Positions 16,855 through 25,430 of a stretch of DNA of 64,000 nt are shown piece after piece. The DNA is from Mycobacterium ahvazicum (GTDB taxonomy: Bacteria > Actinomycetota > Actinomycetes > Mycobacteriales > Mycobacteriaceae): the NCBI RefSeq assembly GCF_900176255.2, contig NZ_FXEG02000003.1, positions 992,001-1,056,000 on the forward strand, read 5' to 3'. The notes below the pieces were generated by a model. The model saw only the letters and a program-made list of their open reading frames with translations. It did no database searches and had not been told where the DNA came from. Numbering within the stretch: the first letter of the stretch is position 1; every line of letters starts with the position of its first letter. The position numbers and the translations under genes are program-made.

Positions 16855-18444
16855 GTGTTTGGGCTCGAAGTCATCGTTGCGCTCGTGTCGGCCGTCATCG
16901 TCGGAACGGTGTTCGGCCGGCGCTATCGCGTAGGTCCTCCGGTGCTGCTCATTTTTCTGGGCACGTTGTTGGGCCTGATCCCCGCGTTCGCCCACATTCA
17001 CATCAACGGCGAGATCGTGCTGCTGCTGTTCTTGCCGGCGATCCTGTACTGGGAAGGCCTGGACACCAGCCTGCGTGAGGTTCGCGCCAACCTGCGCATC
17101 ATCATCTTCCTGTCCGTCATCCTGGTGATCGTCACCGCCGTCGCCGTGTCCTGGACAGCTCGCCTACTCGGCATGGAATCCCACACGGCGGCGGTGCTGG
17201 GCGCCGTGCTCTCCCCCACCGACGCCGCCGCCGTGGCGGGCCTGGCGAAGAAGTTGCCCCGCCGCACGCTCACCGTGCTGCGCGCCGAGAGCCTCATCAA
17301 CGACGGAACGGCGCTGGTGCTGTTCTTCGTGACCGTGCACGTCGCAGTCGGCGGGGCCGAAATCGGCCCGACCGACCTGGTCCTGCGCTTCATCGGCTCC
17401 TACCTCGGCGGTATCGCCGCGGGGCTGCTGGTCGGCGGGCTGGTCACCCTGGCCCGCAAACGAATCGACGCGCCGCAAGAAGAAGGAGCGATGAGCCTGC
17501 TGACGCCCTTCGCGGCGTTCTTGTTGGCCCAGGCTTTCGACTGCAGCGGGGTGGTCGCGGTACTGGTGTCGGCGCTGGTGCTCGCGTACTCCGGGCCGGT
17601 GGTGATCCGGGCCCGGTCCCGGCTGCTGTCCTACGGCTTCTGGGACATGGCGACGTTCTTGATCAACGGCTCGCTGTGGGTGTTCGTCGGAGTGCAGATC
17701 CCGGGCGCGGTGCGCGGCATCAACGGCGTCGACGGCGGACTGCGCCACGCCCTGTTCATCGCGTTCGCCGTCACCGGCGTCGTGATCGTGTCGCGGATCT
17801 TCTGGGGCGAATTCACCACGTTGCTGCTGCGCCTGATCGACCGCCGTGAGGTGCAGCGTGAGCGTCGTGTCCCGTGGCGTCAGCGCTTCGTGACCGCGTG
17901 GGCCGGATTCCGCGGCGCCGTCTCGCTCGCTGCGGCGCTCGCCGTCCCGGCGACCACGCTGAACGGGGCACCGTTCCCCGACCGCAACCTGCTGATCTTC
18001 GTCGTGGTCGTCGTCATCCTGACCACCGTGCTGGTTCAGGGCATCACGCTGCCGGCGGTCGTTCGGTGGGCGCGCATGCCCGAAGACGTCGCCTACGCCG
18101 CCGAGCTCCAGCTGGCCCGCAGTGCGGGCGCCAAGGCCGCGCTCGACGCGCTGCCGGTGGTGGCGGGCGAACTCGGCGTCAGCCCGAAAATGCTGAGCCG
18201 CCTGCAAAAGGAATACGACGAGCACGCGGCGCTCGTGACGGAGTGTGACGACGGCACGTCGACCGGCGACCTGGCCCGGCGCGACGACATGGTTCGGCGG
18301 GTGCGCCTCGGGGTGCTCGAGCACAAGCGGCGGGCCATCGTCGGGCTACGCAATCAACGGGTAATCGACGACCTGGTGTTGCGCGAGCTGCAGGCCGAGA
18401 TGGACCTCGAAGAGGTGCAACTGCTCGACACCGCCGACAGCTGA
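16855..18444 (+). CDS. yjcE: Na+/H+ antiporter, CPA1 family
   Basis: A 529-residue membrane protein with about 12 helices. The core carries LLLFLPAILYWEGLDTS, LGAVLSPTDAAAVAGL and AESLINDGTALVLFF, the CPA1 ion-binding motifs with Asp and Asn/Asp pairs, followed by TAWAGFRGAVSLAAALAVP. A cytosolic tail of about 110 residues follows. It exchanges Na+ (or K+) for H+ at the plasma membrane. The start is GTG close to a possible -10 (TACGGCAGGAT), with no Shine-Dalgarno. It matches the gene I recall as Rv2287/yjcE in order and strand. Confidence 0.92.
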   Translation: MFGLEVIVALVSAVIVGTVFGRRYRVGPPVLLIFLGTLLGLIPAFAHIHINGEIVLLLFLPAILYWEGLDTSLREVRANLRIIIFLSVILVIVTAVAVSWTARLLGMESHTAAVLGAVLSPTDAAAVAGLAKKLPRRTLTVLRAESLINDGTALVLFFVTVHVAVGGAEIGPTDLVLRFIGSYLGGIAAGLLVGGLVTLARKRIDAPQEEGAMSLLTPFAAFLLAQAFDCSGVVAVLVSALVLAYSGPVVIRARSRLLSYGFWDMATFLINGSLWVFVGVQIPGAVRGINGVDGGLRHALFIAFAVTGVVIVSRIFWGEFTTLLLRLIDRREVQRERRVPWRQRFVTAWAGFRGAVSLAAALAVPATTLNGAPFPDRNLLIFVVVVVILTTVLVQGITLPAVVRWARMPEDVAYAAELQLARSAGAKAALDALPVVAGELGVSPKMLSRLQKEYDEHAALVTECDDGTSTGDLARRDDMVRRVRLGVLEHKRRAIVGLRNQRVIDDLVLRELQAEMDLEEVQLLDTADS

Positions 18445-18478
18445 CTGGGAGTCGGTGTGCCGCCGTACAGTCGGCGAC

Positions 18479-19657
18479 ATGTTGCAGACGGTCGCGATCC
18501 GCGGGTACCGGTCACTGCGCGAGGTCATCCTGCCGCTGGGGCGGTTGTCGCTCATCACCGGCGCCAACGGCGTGGGGAAGTCGTCGGTCTACCGCGCGCT
18601 GCGGCTGTTGGCGGACTGCGGCCGGGGTGAGGTCATCGGCTCGCTGGCCCGCGAGGGCGGGTTGCAATCGGTGCTGTGGGCCGGCCCCGAGCAACTGAAG
18701 GGCGCGCGGCGCTCCCAGAAGACCCAAGGCACGGTTCGCACCCGGCCTATCTCGCTCGAAATGGGCTTCGCCGCAGACGATTTCGGCTATCTAGTCGACC
18801 TCGGCATCCCGCAGTCGGCCGGGCCGTCGGTCTTCGTCCGCGATCCCGAGATCAAACGGGAAATAATATTCGCCGGACCGGTGCTGCGGCCCAGTGCGAC
18901 GCTGGTGAGCCGATCACGGGCGTTCGCCGAAGCCGTCAACGCCGACAACGGTTTTGACGAACTGAGCCGATCGTTGCCCCTGTACCGCAGCGTGCTTGCC
19001 GAGTACGCCAACCCGCACGCGCTTCCCGAACTCGCGGCGGTGCGGGAGCGACTGCGCGGATGGCGGTTCTACGACGGGTTTCGTGTCGACGGCGGAGCGC
19101 CCGCCCGGCATCCGCAGGTGGGCACTCGCACCCCGGTGCTGAGCGACGACGGCAGCGACCTGGCCGCGGCGATTCAAACCATCCTCGAATCGGGATCCGA
19201 CGAGTTAAGCCGGGTCATCGCAGACGCTTTCGACGGCGCCACGATCTCGGTAGCGATCCACGACGGGTTATTCGACGTTCAGCTGCGCCAGCGTGGCATG
19301 CTGCGTCCGTTGCGTGCGGCCGAATTATCCGATGGCACACTGCGATTCCTGCTGTGGGCCGCCGCGCTGTTGAGCCCGGAAGTGCCGTCGCTGATGGTGC
19401 TCAACGAGCCGGAGACCTCGCTGCATCCTGACCTGGTGCGACCGCTTGCCGCACTGATCCGCGCCGCCGCCGAGCAGACTCAGGTTGTGGTCGTGACGCA
19501 CTCGCGGTCGTTGCTGACGTTTCTCGACACGGTGCCGGTCGCGGAGAGCGATCGCGGCGGGGCCGTGGAAATCGAGCTTTACAAGGACTGGGGCGAAACC
19601 CGCATCACCGGCCAGGACCTGCTCAGCACACCGCGCTGGGACTGGGGAAAACGCTGA
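18479..19657 (+). CDS. AAA family ATPase (AAA_21/RecF-SMC-like)
   Basis: A 392-residue protein. The N-terminal VAIRGYRSLREVILPLG and Walker A GANGVGKSSVYRAL (about residue 25-40) are typical of RecF-like ATPases. The C-terminal half has LSDGTLRFLLWAAALL (ABC signature-like), Walker B with LMVLNEPETSLHPDL, and the H-loop VVTHSRSLLTFLD. The Walker B carries LNEPE instead of the more usual LDEPE. No TOPRIM or nuclease domain is attached and no obvious partner gene is adjacent. A -10-like TACAGT sits 9 bases before the ATG, so the mRNA is probably leaderless. Role unknown; DNA-end or defence-type functions are only possibilities. Confidence 0.88.
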   Translation: MLQTVAIRGYRSLREVILPLGRLSLITGANGVGKSSVYRALRLLADCGRGEVIGSLAREGGLQSVLWAGPEQLKGARRSQKTQGTVRTRPISLEMGFAADDFGYLVDLGIPQSAGPSVFVRDPEIKREIIFAGPVLRPSATLVSRSRAFAEAVNADNGFDELSRSLPLYRSVLAEYANPHALPELAAVRERLRGWRFYDGFRVDGGAPARHPQVGTRTPVLSDDGSDLAAAIQTILESGSDELSRVIADAFDGATISVAIHDGLFDVQLRQRGMLRPLRAAELSDGTLRFLLWAAALLSPEVPSLMVLNEPETSLHPDLVRPLAALIRAAAEQTQVVVVTHSRSLLTFLDTVPVAESDRGGAVEIELYKDWGETRITGQDLLSTPRWDWGKR

Positions 19658-19673
19658 GTGCCAGCGTCGCACC

Positions 19674-19733
19674 GAGTGTGCGTCCTGGGTGACCTGGCCC
19701 GGCTTGGGGTATCGCCACCGTGGCCGCACACTC
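19674..19733. repeat. Intergenic inverted repeat (GAGTGTGCG/CGCACACTC)
   Basis: Perfect 9-bp arms GAGTGTGCG (19674-19682) and CGCACACTC (19725-19733) flank 42 bp, directly after the AAA ATPase stop. It may act as a terminator or be one of the GAGTGTG-type palindromic elements. A similar element occurs at 34187-34240. Confidence 0.45.
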
Positions 19734-19848
19734 AAATCCCCGAAGGCACACTGAAGGACGGCGAATAACCAGCCGAATTCATGGACTGTTAAGGCACACG
19801 TCAGGTCCGCATCGTTGAACGCACACAACCGCCGCGTGTCCTCTGCAT

Positions 19849-20991
19849 ATGCGCGTAGTACAGGTCGCTAATTTCTATGGCCCACGGTCCGGCGGTCTTC
19901 GTACCGCGGTGGACCGATTGGGCGCGGAATACAGCGCCAACGGGCATGAAGTTTTTCTGATCGTTCCCGGGCCGCGCGCCGAACGTACCCTACTGCCGAC
20001 GGGTGTGGTGCGAATCACTATGCCCGCCTGGCTGATTCCCTTCACCGGTGGTTATCGCGCGGTGATGCCAGGTCCGGTCAAGGCGCTGCTGGAAGCGCTG
20101 CAACCCGACGCGCTGGAAGTTTCCGACCGCCTGACCCTGAGGTCACTGGGCCGCTGGGGCCGCGAACACGGCGCCACGACCGTGATGATCTCGCATGAGC
20201 GGCTGGATCGCCTTGCCGGACAAGTACTTCCGAAGCGACCGGCGCGGAGCCTCGCCGACTTTGCCAATGGCCGCACCGCCGCCGACTACGACACCGTCGT
20301 CTGCACTACCGGATTCGCGCGCGAGGAATTCGACCGCATCGGCGCCAAGAACGTCGTCACCGTGCCACTGGGTGTCGACCTGAAGACCTTCCACCCGAGT
20401 CGGCACTCCGCGCTGGTCCGCCGGCAGTGGGCCACGCCCAACCAGCTTCTGCTGGTCCACTGCGGCCGGCTGTCGGTGGAGAAGCGGGCCGATCGCAGCA
20501 TCGACGCGCTGGCCGCGCTGTGCGATTTCGGCGTCGATGCCCGACTGGTCGTGATGGGCGAGGGCCCGATGCGGGCCAAGCTGCAGCGCCAGGCCACCGG
20601 GCTGCCGATCGACTTCACCGGGTTCGTCTCCAACCGGGACACCGTCGCCGGGCTGCTGGCCTCGGCGGATGTCACCCTGGCCCCGGGTCCGCATGAGACG
20701 TTCGGGTTGGCCGCGCTGGAATCGCTGGCATGCGGCACGCCGGCCGTGGTCTCGCGCACCTCGGCACTCACCGAGATCATCACCCCGGACAGCGGCGCAT
20801 CGGCCGACAACCACCCGGAGGCCATCGCCAGGGCCGTCGGCACCGTCATCAGCCTGCCCGAATACCACCGCCGGACCTCCGCGCGGCGCCGTGCCGAGAA
20901 CTTCACCTGGCAGCGGGCGGCGGCCGGCATGCTGGCGACGTTGGGACCCGCGATCGGTGGGCCGGACGACGACACCGAGAACACCGCCTAA
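19849..20991 (+). CDS. pimC: GDP-mannose-dependent mannosyltransferase PimC-like (GT4)
   Basis: A 380-residue GT-B glycosyltransferase of family 4. The N-terminal MRVVQVANFYGPRSGGLRT and the middle VMISHERLDRLAGQ and VPLGVDLKTFHP are near-identical to PimC of M. tuberculosis CDC1551 as I remember it. The donor site is in APGPHETFGLAALESLACGTP with the E-x7-E motif. PimC was reported to add a mannose to phosphatidylinositol dimannoside on the cytosolic face, building PIM3 from GDP-mannose. The ATG follows a 191-bp gap. The stop overlaps the convergent secreted-protein gene by 4 bp. PimC is present in only some strains and species, since H37Rv lacks it. Confidence 0.85.
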   Translation: MRVVQVANFYGPRSGGLRTAVDRLGAEYSANGHEVFLIVPGPRAERTLLPTGVVRITMPAWLIPFTGGYRAVMPGPVKALLEALQPDALEVSDRLTLRSLGRWGREHGATTVMISHERLDRLAGQVLPKRPARSLADFANGRTAADYDTVVCTTGFAREEFDRIGAKNVVTVPLGVDLKTFHPSRHSALVRRQWATPNQLLLVHCGRLSVEKRADRSIDALAALCDFGVDARLVVMGEGPMRAKLQRQATGLPIDFTGFVSNRDTVAGLLASADVTLAPGPHETFGLAALESLACGTPAVVSRTSALTEIITPDSGASADNHPEAIARAVGTVISLPEYHRRTSARRRAENFTWQRAAAGMLATLGPAIGGPDDDTENTA

Positions 20992-21452
20992 AAGTCGGAC
21001 GCACCCCACGAGCCCGCCGGATAGGGCGGCACGCGGCCGGCAAAGGCGCCGTCGGTGAGACTGCACAGGGTGTCGGTGATGGTTCCGGCATTTGCGATGA
21101 CCGTCGGCGGGCTGCCCGGTGACACGCGTGCCACCACTGCTTGCCAGAAGTAGCCCGCGCCGCCGTGTTCGTACCAGATGAACCAGTCGGCGTCGCGGTT
21201 GCCGGCGCGGATCAGCCGCCGGAACGGCAACGAGGGATCGGTCACCGAATCCGTCTTGTTGAACGGCGCGCCGACGTCGGCGATCGGCGGAAGGAGTTTG
21301 ACGAGTTCCGGCGGCAACTGCGACAGGCTGCGCACTTCCGTCACCGGTGTTGTCAGCGTGCACTGGGTATTTGGCATCGCATTGGCCGGAATCGCCGGCA
21401 CGGCCGCGAGCGCGATGCCCGCTGCGAGCGCTATCCGATAGATGTTGCCCAT
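20988..21452 (-). CDS. Secreted hypothetical protein
   Basis: A 154-residue protein with a Sec signal peptide (IYRIALAAGIALAAVPAIPANA, cleavage probably after ANA-MP). The mature part has only two Cys (residues 31 and about 129), which may form a disulfide. Recognisable pieces are LSQLPPELVKLLPPIADVGAPFN and DWFIWYEHGGAGYFWQAVV, seen in mycobacterial secreted proteins of unknown role. The gene is convergent with pimC and overlaps its end by 4 bp. No function can be assigned. Confidence 0.75.
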   Translation of the reverse strand: MGNIYRIALAAGIALAAVPAIPANAMPNTQCTLTTPVTEVRSLSQLPPELVKLLPPIADVGAPFNKTDSVTDPSLPFRRLIRAGNRDADWFIWYEHGGAGYFWQAVVARVSPGSPPTVIANAGTITDTLCSLTDGAFAGRVPPYPAGSWGASDF

Positions 21453-21565
21453 ATCGGCTCCCGTCGACGGCCGGTGCTGATAGCCGACGCTACGCCGTTG
21501 TTTGCTGAGACGAAACGCTTTCGGTCCGCGGGCTAGGCTCGCTGAAGACGACGAGGAGGTGGACC

Positions 21566-22420
21566 GTGGAACCGCGCGACCAGGTGTTGATCACCGCCAC
21601 GGAGTTGGCCGAACTGATCGAGGCCGGTGATCCGCTGACCATACTGGACGTCCGTTGGCGGCTCGACCAACCCGACGGCCGGGCGACGTACCGGGACGGC
21701 CACCTCCCGGGTGCGGTCTATGTGTCGCTCGACGACGAACTCAGCGATCACACCGTGTCCGGCCGCGGCCGTCACCCGCTGCCCTCGGGACGAAGCCTGC
21801 AAAACGCCGCACGCCGCTGGGGTATCCGGCAAGACGCATTGGTCGTGGTCTATGACGACTGGAATCGCGCGGGTTCGGCGCGCGCGTGGTGGGTGCTGAC
21901 CGCGGCCGGACTCGCGAACGTCCGCATCTTGGACGGCGGACTGGGCACATGGCGGGCAGCCGGGCGAAGCCTTGAGACGGGCGACGTCACCCCGGAGGCG
22001 GGGAATGTGACTGTGCCCCATACGGATTTGTACGCCGGAGCTCTACCTACCCTGACCGCCGAACAAGCCGGCGCGGGCGACGTGACACTGCTCGATGCGC
22101 GCGCACCGGAACGCTATCGCGGCGACTCCGAACCCGTCGACGCTGTCGCGGGTCACATTCCCGGGGCACGGAATCTGCCCAGCGGCTCGGTGCTGGCGGC
22201 CGACGGCACGTTTCTCGGTGACTACGCGCTCGCCCAGCAGTTGTCCGATCGCGGCATCGACAGCACCGGCCCGTTGGGCGCCTACTGCGGCTCGGGCGTG
22301 ACCGCCACCATCGCGGTCGCGGCGCTCGCGGCGATGGGCCGCGAGACCGCGCTGTACCCGGGATCGTGGTCCGAATGGTCTTCGGATCCGAGCCTCCCCG
22401 TCGCTCACGGACCCGAATAG
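21566..22420 (+). CDS. sseB: Thiosulfate/3-mercaptopyruvate sulfurtransferase (tandem rhodanese)
   Basis: A 284-residue protein with two rhodanese domains. The first (residues 10-135) is inactive, with D97 at the Cys position in VVYDDWN. The second (165-275) carries the active Cys241 in AYCGSGVTA. It transfers sulfane sulfur from thiosulfate or mercaptopyruvate to a thiol or cyanide acceptor. GAGGAGG lies 8 bases before the GTG. It is convergent with the nucleosidase gene, leaving one base between stops. Order and strand match the gene I recall as Rv2291 (sseB). Confidence 0.87.
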   Translation: MEPRDQVLITATELAELIEAGDPLTILDVRWRLDQPDGRATYRDGHLPGAVYVSLDDELSDHTVSGRGRHPLPSGRSLQNAARRWGIRQDALVVVYDDWNRAGSARAWWVLTAAGLANVRILDGGLGTWRAAGRSLETGDVTPEAGNVTVPHTDLYAGALPTLTAEQAGAGDVTLLDARAPERYRGDSEPVDAVAGHIPGARNLPSGSVLAADGTFLGDYALAQQLSDRGIDSTGPLGAYCGSGVTATIAVAALAAMGRETALYPGSWSEWSSDPSLPVAHGPE

Positions 22421-22421
22421 A

Positions 22422-23309
22422 TCAGGCGCCCGGCCAGCGCCGCAGAAACGCTGCCGTCACGCGCGCGGCGTTGACCGCGGCAACCCGCTTGTAGACGAAG
22501 AACTGAAACGGGAAACCCGGCAACCGAAGTGGATCGCCCGGTCCGTCCGACATTCCACGGATCCCCAGGAACGGCACGCCATGCGCGTCCGCGACGGCCT
22601 GCGCCGCCGCGGTCTCACTGTCGGTGGCATCGAAGGCCGGATCCGCCGCCGAAACGATCTTCGCGTTGCTGATCAGGCCATGCCGCAGCCATGGCCACGC
22701 GGCCCGAAAGAAGTTGCCGGTGTGGAAGAACGAGTGATCTGGCGCCGTTCGCGGTTGGCAGCCGAACACCCCGCCACCGAGCGGGACACCCGGGAAGGCC
22801 CGCCCGTTGTTGTTGTCGTAGCTGCAGCCGTCACCGCCGACCAGCAGCCGCGGCTCATGACGCATCCGTTTGGCGCTTTCCAGTGTGACGGAAAGGGTCT
22901 CGGCAGCAGCCAGCATGTCGGCATCGACCGGATGAAATGTCTTGCCGCTGTCCAATGTCCAGCGCGCCGGCACGGCCACATCGGCAATGGAGGTCCGCCC
23001 GGCACCACCGGCCACGCCCGAAAACACCACCGCGCCAACGATGCTGGAGAAGTAGGTCAACGCGGTATCGGTGGCCTCGGTTGCGTTGACCATGCCAATG
23101 CCGGTCATCGCCACGATGACTTTCCTGCCGCGGATCGAGCCGAGATAGAAGTGTCGACGGTCGGCCACGACCACGGGGTCGAGGTCGAGTGTGGTGTGCG
23201 ACAGCACCTCATCTGCCTCGACGGGAAAGGCCGTCAAGACCAGCGTGCGCTGTTCGGATGAATCCACCGTCACGTCGGGGCACTCCTCAGGTTCGGCGGC
23301 ACCCACCAT
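22422..23309 (-). CDS. Nucleosidase/phosphorylase-family protein (MTA/SAH nucleosidase-like)
   Basis: A 295-residue protein of the PNP/UDP phosphorylase superfamily. It shows AFPVEADEVLS, VAMTGIGMVNATEATDTAL, VVFSGVAGGAG and a C-terminal FLGIRGMSDGPGDP, where the Asp is the usual general acid. An ATDSETAAAQAVAD segment fits the purine/ribose Met-Glu region. It likely cleaves a nucleoside such as methylthioadenosine or a purine nucleoside. A PGG-rich inserted loop (NNNGRAFPGVPLGGGVFGC) is longer than in MtnN. It is convergent with sseB and matches what I recall as Rv2293c. Confidence 0.8.
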   Translation of the reverse strand: MVGAAEPEECPDVTVDSSEQRTLVLTAFPVEADEVLSHTTLDLDPVVVADRRHFYLGSIRGRKVIVAMTGIGMVNATEATDTALTYFSSIVGAVVFSGVAGGAGRTSIADVAVPARWTLDSGKTFHPVDADMLAAAETLSVTLESAKRMRHEPRLLVGGDGCSYDNNNGRAFPGVPLGGGVFGCQPRTAPDHSFFHTGNFFRAAWPWLRHGLISNAKIVSAADPAFDATDSETAAAQAVADAHGVPFLGIRGMSDGPGDPLRLPGFPFQFFVYKRVAAVNAARVTAAFLRRWPGA

Positions 23310-23376
23310 TATCGCCTTTTCCGCTCGTCACGGGCGGCCAGAAGCTAGTCTCAGGGCGCGACAAAGGAGTCTGCCC

Positions 23377-24216
23377 ATGCTTGAGGTGATTGAAAAGGGA
23401 CCGGGCCGCGATTCCGGGAAACCGCCGGTGCTCTTCGTCCACGGCGCCTGGCACGGCGCGTGGTATTGGGACGAGTACTTCTTGGACTTCTTCGCCGAAC
23501 AGGGCTATCGGTCGCTCGCGGTAAGCCTTCGCAGCCACGGCAAGAGCGCTGAGCCGAAGCGGAATCTACTCTGTTCGATCGCTGATTACGTCGACGATGT
23601 CGCGTCCGTTGCCAACGACTTGCCGACCCCGCCGATCGTGGTCGGCCACTCGATGGGTGGGTTCGTGGTCCAGAAGTACCTGGAGTCACACGACGCTCCA
23701 GCCGCCGTGTTGCTCGCCTCCGCACCGCCCAGCGGGGTCACCGGATTCATGCTGCGCCTCGGCAGGCGGCATCCGTGGCATACCGCACGAACTCTGTTGA
23801 CCACCAAGTCATTACACGGCGTAGGTGGCACACCGAAATTAGCCCGCGAGCAGTTCTATTCGCGATACACCCCGGAAGCCGACGTGGTGCGCTACACCGC
23901 ACCGCTGGGCGAAGAATATGCGGGCAGATGGTTCCTCGATATGTTGTTCCTCGACCTGCCCAAACCTGAGCGGGTCAACACTGCGGTGTTGGTCCTGGGC
24001 GCCGAAGACGACGGGTGTTTCACCCCGCGCGAAGTGCATCAGACCGCACGGGCCTACGGCACCACAGCAGAGATCTTTGCCAACATGGGCCACAACATGA
24101 TGGTCGAGCCCGAATGGGCCCTGGTGGCCGCACGAATTCACGCGTGGCTGGAAGGCCTAACCGCCCCGCGTACTGCACGGCAGGCGCTTGATGCCGTGGA
24201 AGAACGACGAGCGTAA
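23377..24216 (+). CDS. Alpha/beta hydrolase
   Basis: A 279-residue serine hydrolase. It has an HGAWHGAWYW oxyanion segment near residue 24, a nucleophile elbow GHSMGG (Ser about 97), an acid at LVLGAEDDG, and the catalytic His in NMGHNMMVEP. The HGAWHGAW pattern is common in esterases and in plant-type hydroxynitrile lyase relatives. The ATG has AAAGGAGT upstream. Its last 60 bp overlap the end of the convergent P450 gene. Substrate unknown; the location suggests the accessory oxidation block. Confidence 0.87.
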   Translation: MLEVIEKGPGRDSGKPPVLFVHGAWHGAWYWDEYFLDFFAEQGYRSLAVSLRSHGKSAEPKRNLLCSIADYVDDVASVANDLPTPPIVVGHSMGGFVVQKYLESHDAPAAVLLASAPPSGVTGFMLRLGRRHPWHTARTLLTTKSLHGVGGTPKLAREQFYSRYTPEADVVRYTAPLGEEYAGRWFLDMLFLDLPKPERVNTAVLVLGAEDDGCFTPREVHQTARAYGTTAEIFANMGHNMMVEPEWALVAARIHAWLEGLTAPRTARQALDAVEERRA

Positions 24217-25422
24217 TCGGTCGGGGGGCCCAGTGACCGTCAGGCCCGGCACATTTGGGTACAACTCTTCGAGCATGACGCGCAGTTCCAGCCGGGCGAG
24301 CTGAGCGCCGAGGCAGAAGTGCACTCCCCCGCCACCGAACGCGGCGTGACCGGCGTCCGGGCGAGTGACGTCGAATTCGCCCGCCCGATCGAACACCTCC
24401 TCGTCGCGATTGGCCGACAGGTAATGCAGCAATACCCAATCGCCGGCGGGAATGTGCCAGCCACGGATTTCGACGTCACGGGTGACGGTACGACGAAAAT
24501 GCATGACCGGTGAGGCCCAGCGCAGCAGTTCCTCCACGGCAGGCTTGACCGCCTCGCGATCACGGGCAAGCAGGGCCTGCTGCTCCGGGTGCTCTGAGAG
24601 CGCCAACACCCCGTGGCTCAGGGTATTGCGGGTGGTTTCGTTGCCGGCGATCGCGAGCAGCAGGAAGAACTCGTTCAGCTGGTCGCGGTTCAGCTTTTCG
24701 CCGTCGACCTCCGCGGCCAGCAGCGCCGACAAGATGTCCTCGGTGAGCCCGTATTTGCGCCGGTGGGCCACCAGTTCGCCGCAGTAGGAAAACATTTCGG
24801 CTGCAGCCTGCCCAAGGGCTTGCGGAGTCGGAGCGTAGTCGGGATCTTCGATGCCAAGGCTTCCGATGGCATTGCTCCAACGGAAAACCTCCATCCGGTC
24901 TGCGGCGGGTACCCCGAGCACATCGGCAATCACCTGTAGCGACATTTCCGCGGAAATGTCTGTAACGGCGTCGAATTCACCCTTGGCGGTGATATCGGCG
25001 ACGATGTCTTGGGCGACCTTACGCATGCGTGGTTCCAGGCGCTGCACATTGCGGACGGTGAAGCCCTGGTTGATCAACTTGCGGTACAGCACGTGACGTG
25101 GTGGGTCGATGCCGGGCAGCAGCGCCGAGTCGGGTGCCGCCTCGACCTCCACAAGGGTGTTGCCCTTGCTGCTGGTGAAGGTATCGGTGTCGCGGCTGAC
25201 GAGTCGCACATCGGCGTGCTTGGTGAGCAGCCACGCCCTGGGCAGGCCCGGTAACTGCACCGGGTGCACCGGTGAGCCGGCCCGTAACCGGGCCAACGCG
25301 TCGAATGGGGCGCCGGCGACGAAGGTGTCGGGATCGAGCACCGCCGCGGCATCCCGATCGTAAGCGGTCTGCTGATTCTCGACGACCAGGGACCCCAACA
25401 CATTCGGCTTGGGAATGCTCAT
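24157..25422 (-). CDS. Cytochrome P450
   Basis: A 421-residue soluble P450. The I-helix AGNETTR is at 259-265, the ExxR pair is E298-R301, and the heme-binding loop AFGGGGVHFCLG has Cys370. GIDPPRHVLYRKLINQGFT is typical of mycobacterial CYP124/125/142-like sequences, but the subfamily is not certain. It needs a ferredoxin and reductase supplied elsewhere. The ATG at 25422 has AGGTG upstream inside the tail of the TetR gene; TTG at 25425 is an alternative. It lies 8 bp downstream of that TetR gene and is likely co-transcribed. The end overlaps the convergent hydrolase by 60 bp. Confidence 0.92.
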   Translation of the reverse strand: MSIPKPNVLGSLVVENQQTAYDRDAAAVLDPDTFVAGAPFDALARLRAGSPVHPVQLPGLPRAWLLTKHADVRLVSRDTDTFTSSKGNTLVEVEAAPDSALLPGIDPPRHVLYRKLINQGFTVRNVQRLEPRMRKVAQDIVADITAKGEFDAVTDISAEMSLQVIADVLGVPAADRMEVFRWSNAIGSLGIEDPDYAPTPQALGQAAAEMFSYCGELVAHRRKYGLTEDILSALLAAEVDGEKLNRDQLNEFFLLLAIAGNETTRNTLSHGVLALSEHPEQQALLARDREAVKPAVEELLRWASPVMHFRRTVTRDVEIRGWHIPAGDWVLLHYLSANRDEEVFDRAGEFDVTRPDAGHAAFGGGGVHFCLGAQLARLELRVMLEELYPNVPGLTVTGPPDRLRSSFFHGIKRLPCSTRGG

Positions 25423-25430
25423 CAAGGCAC

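Noticed and set aside
17164..18324. 386-codon minus-strand frame antisense to the antiporter
   Set aside because: Rich in Arg/His/Gln, with no hydrophobic segments or motifs; the sense gene is a clear CPA1 transporter.
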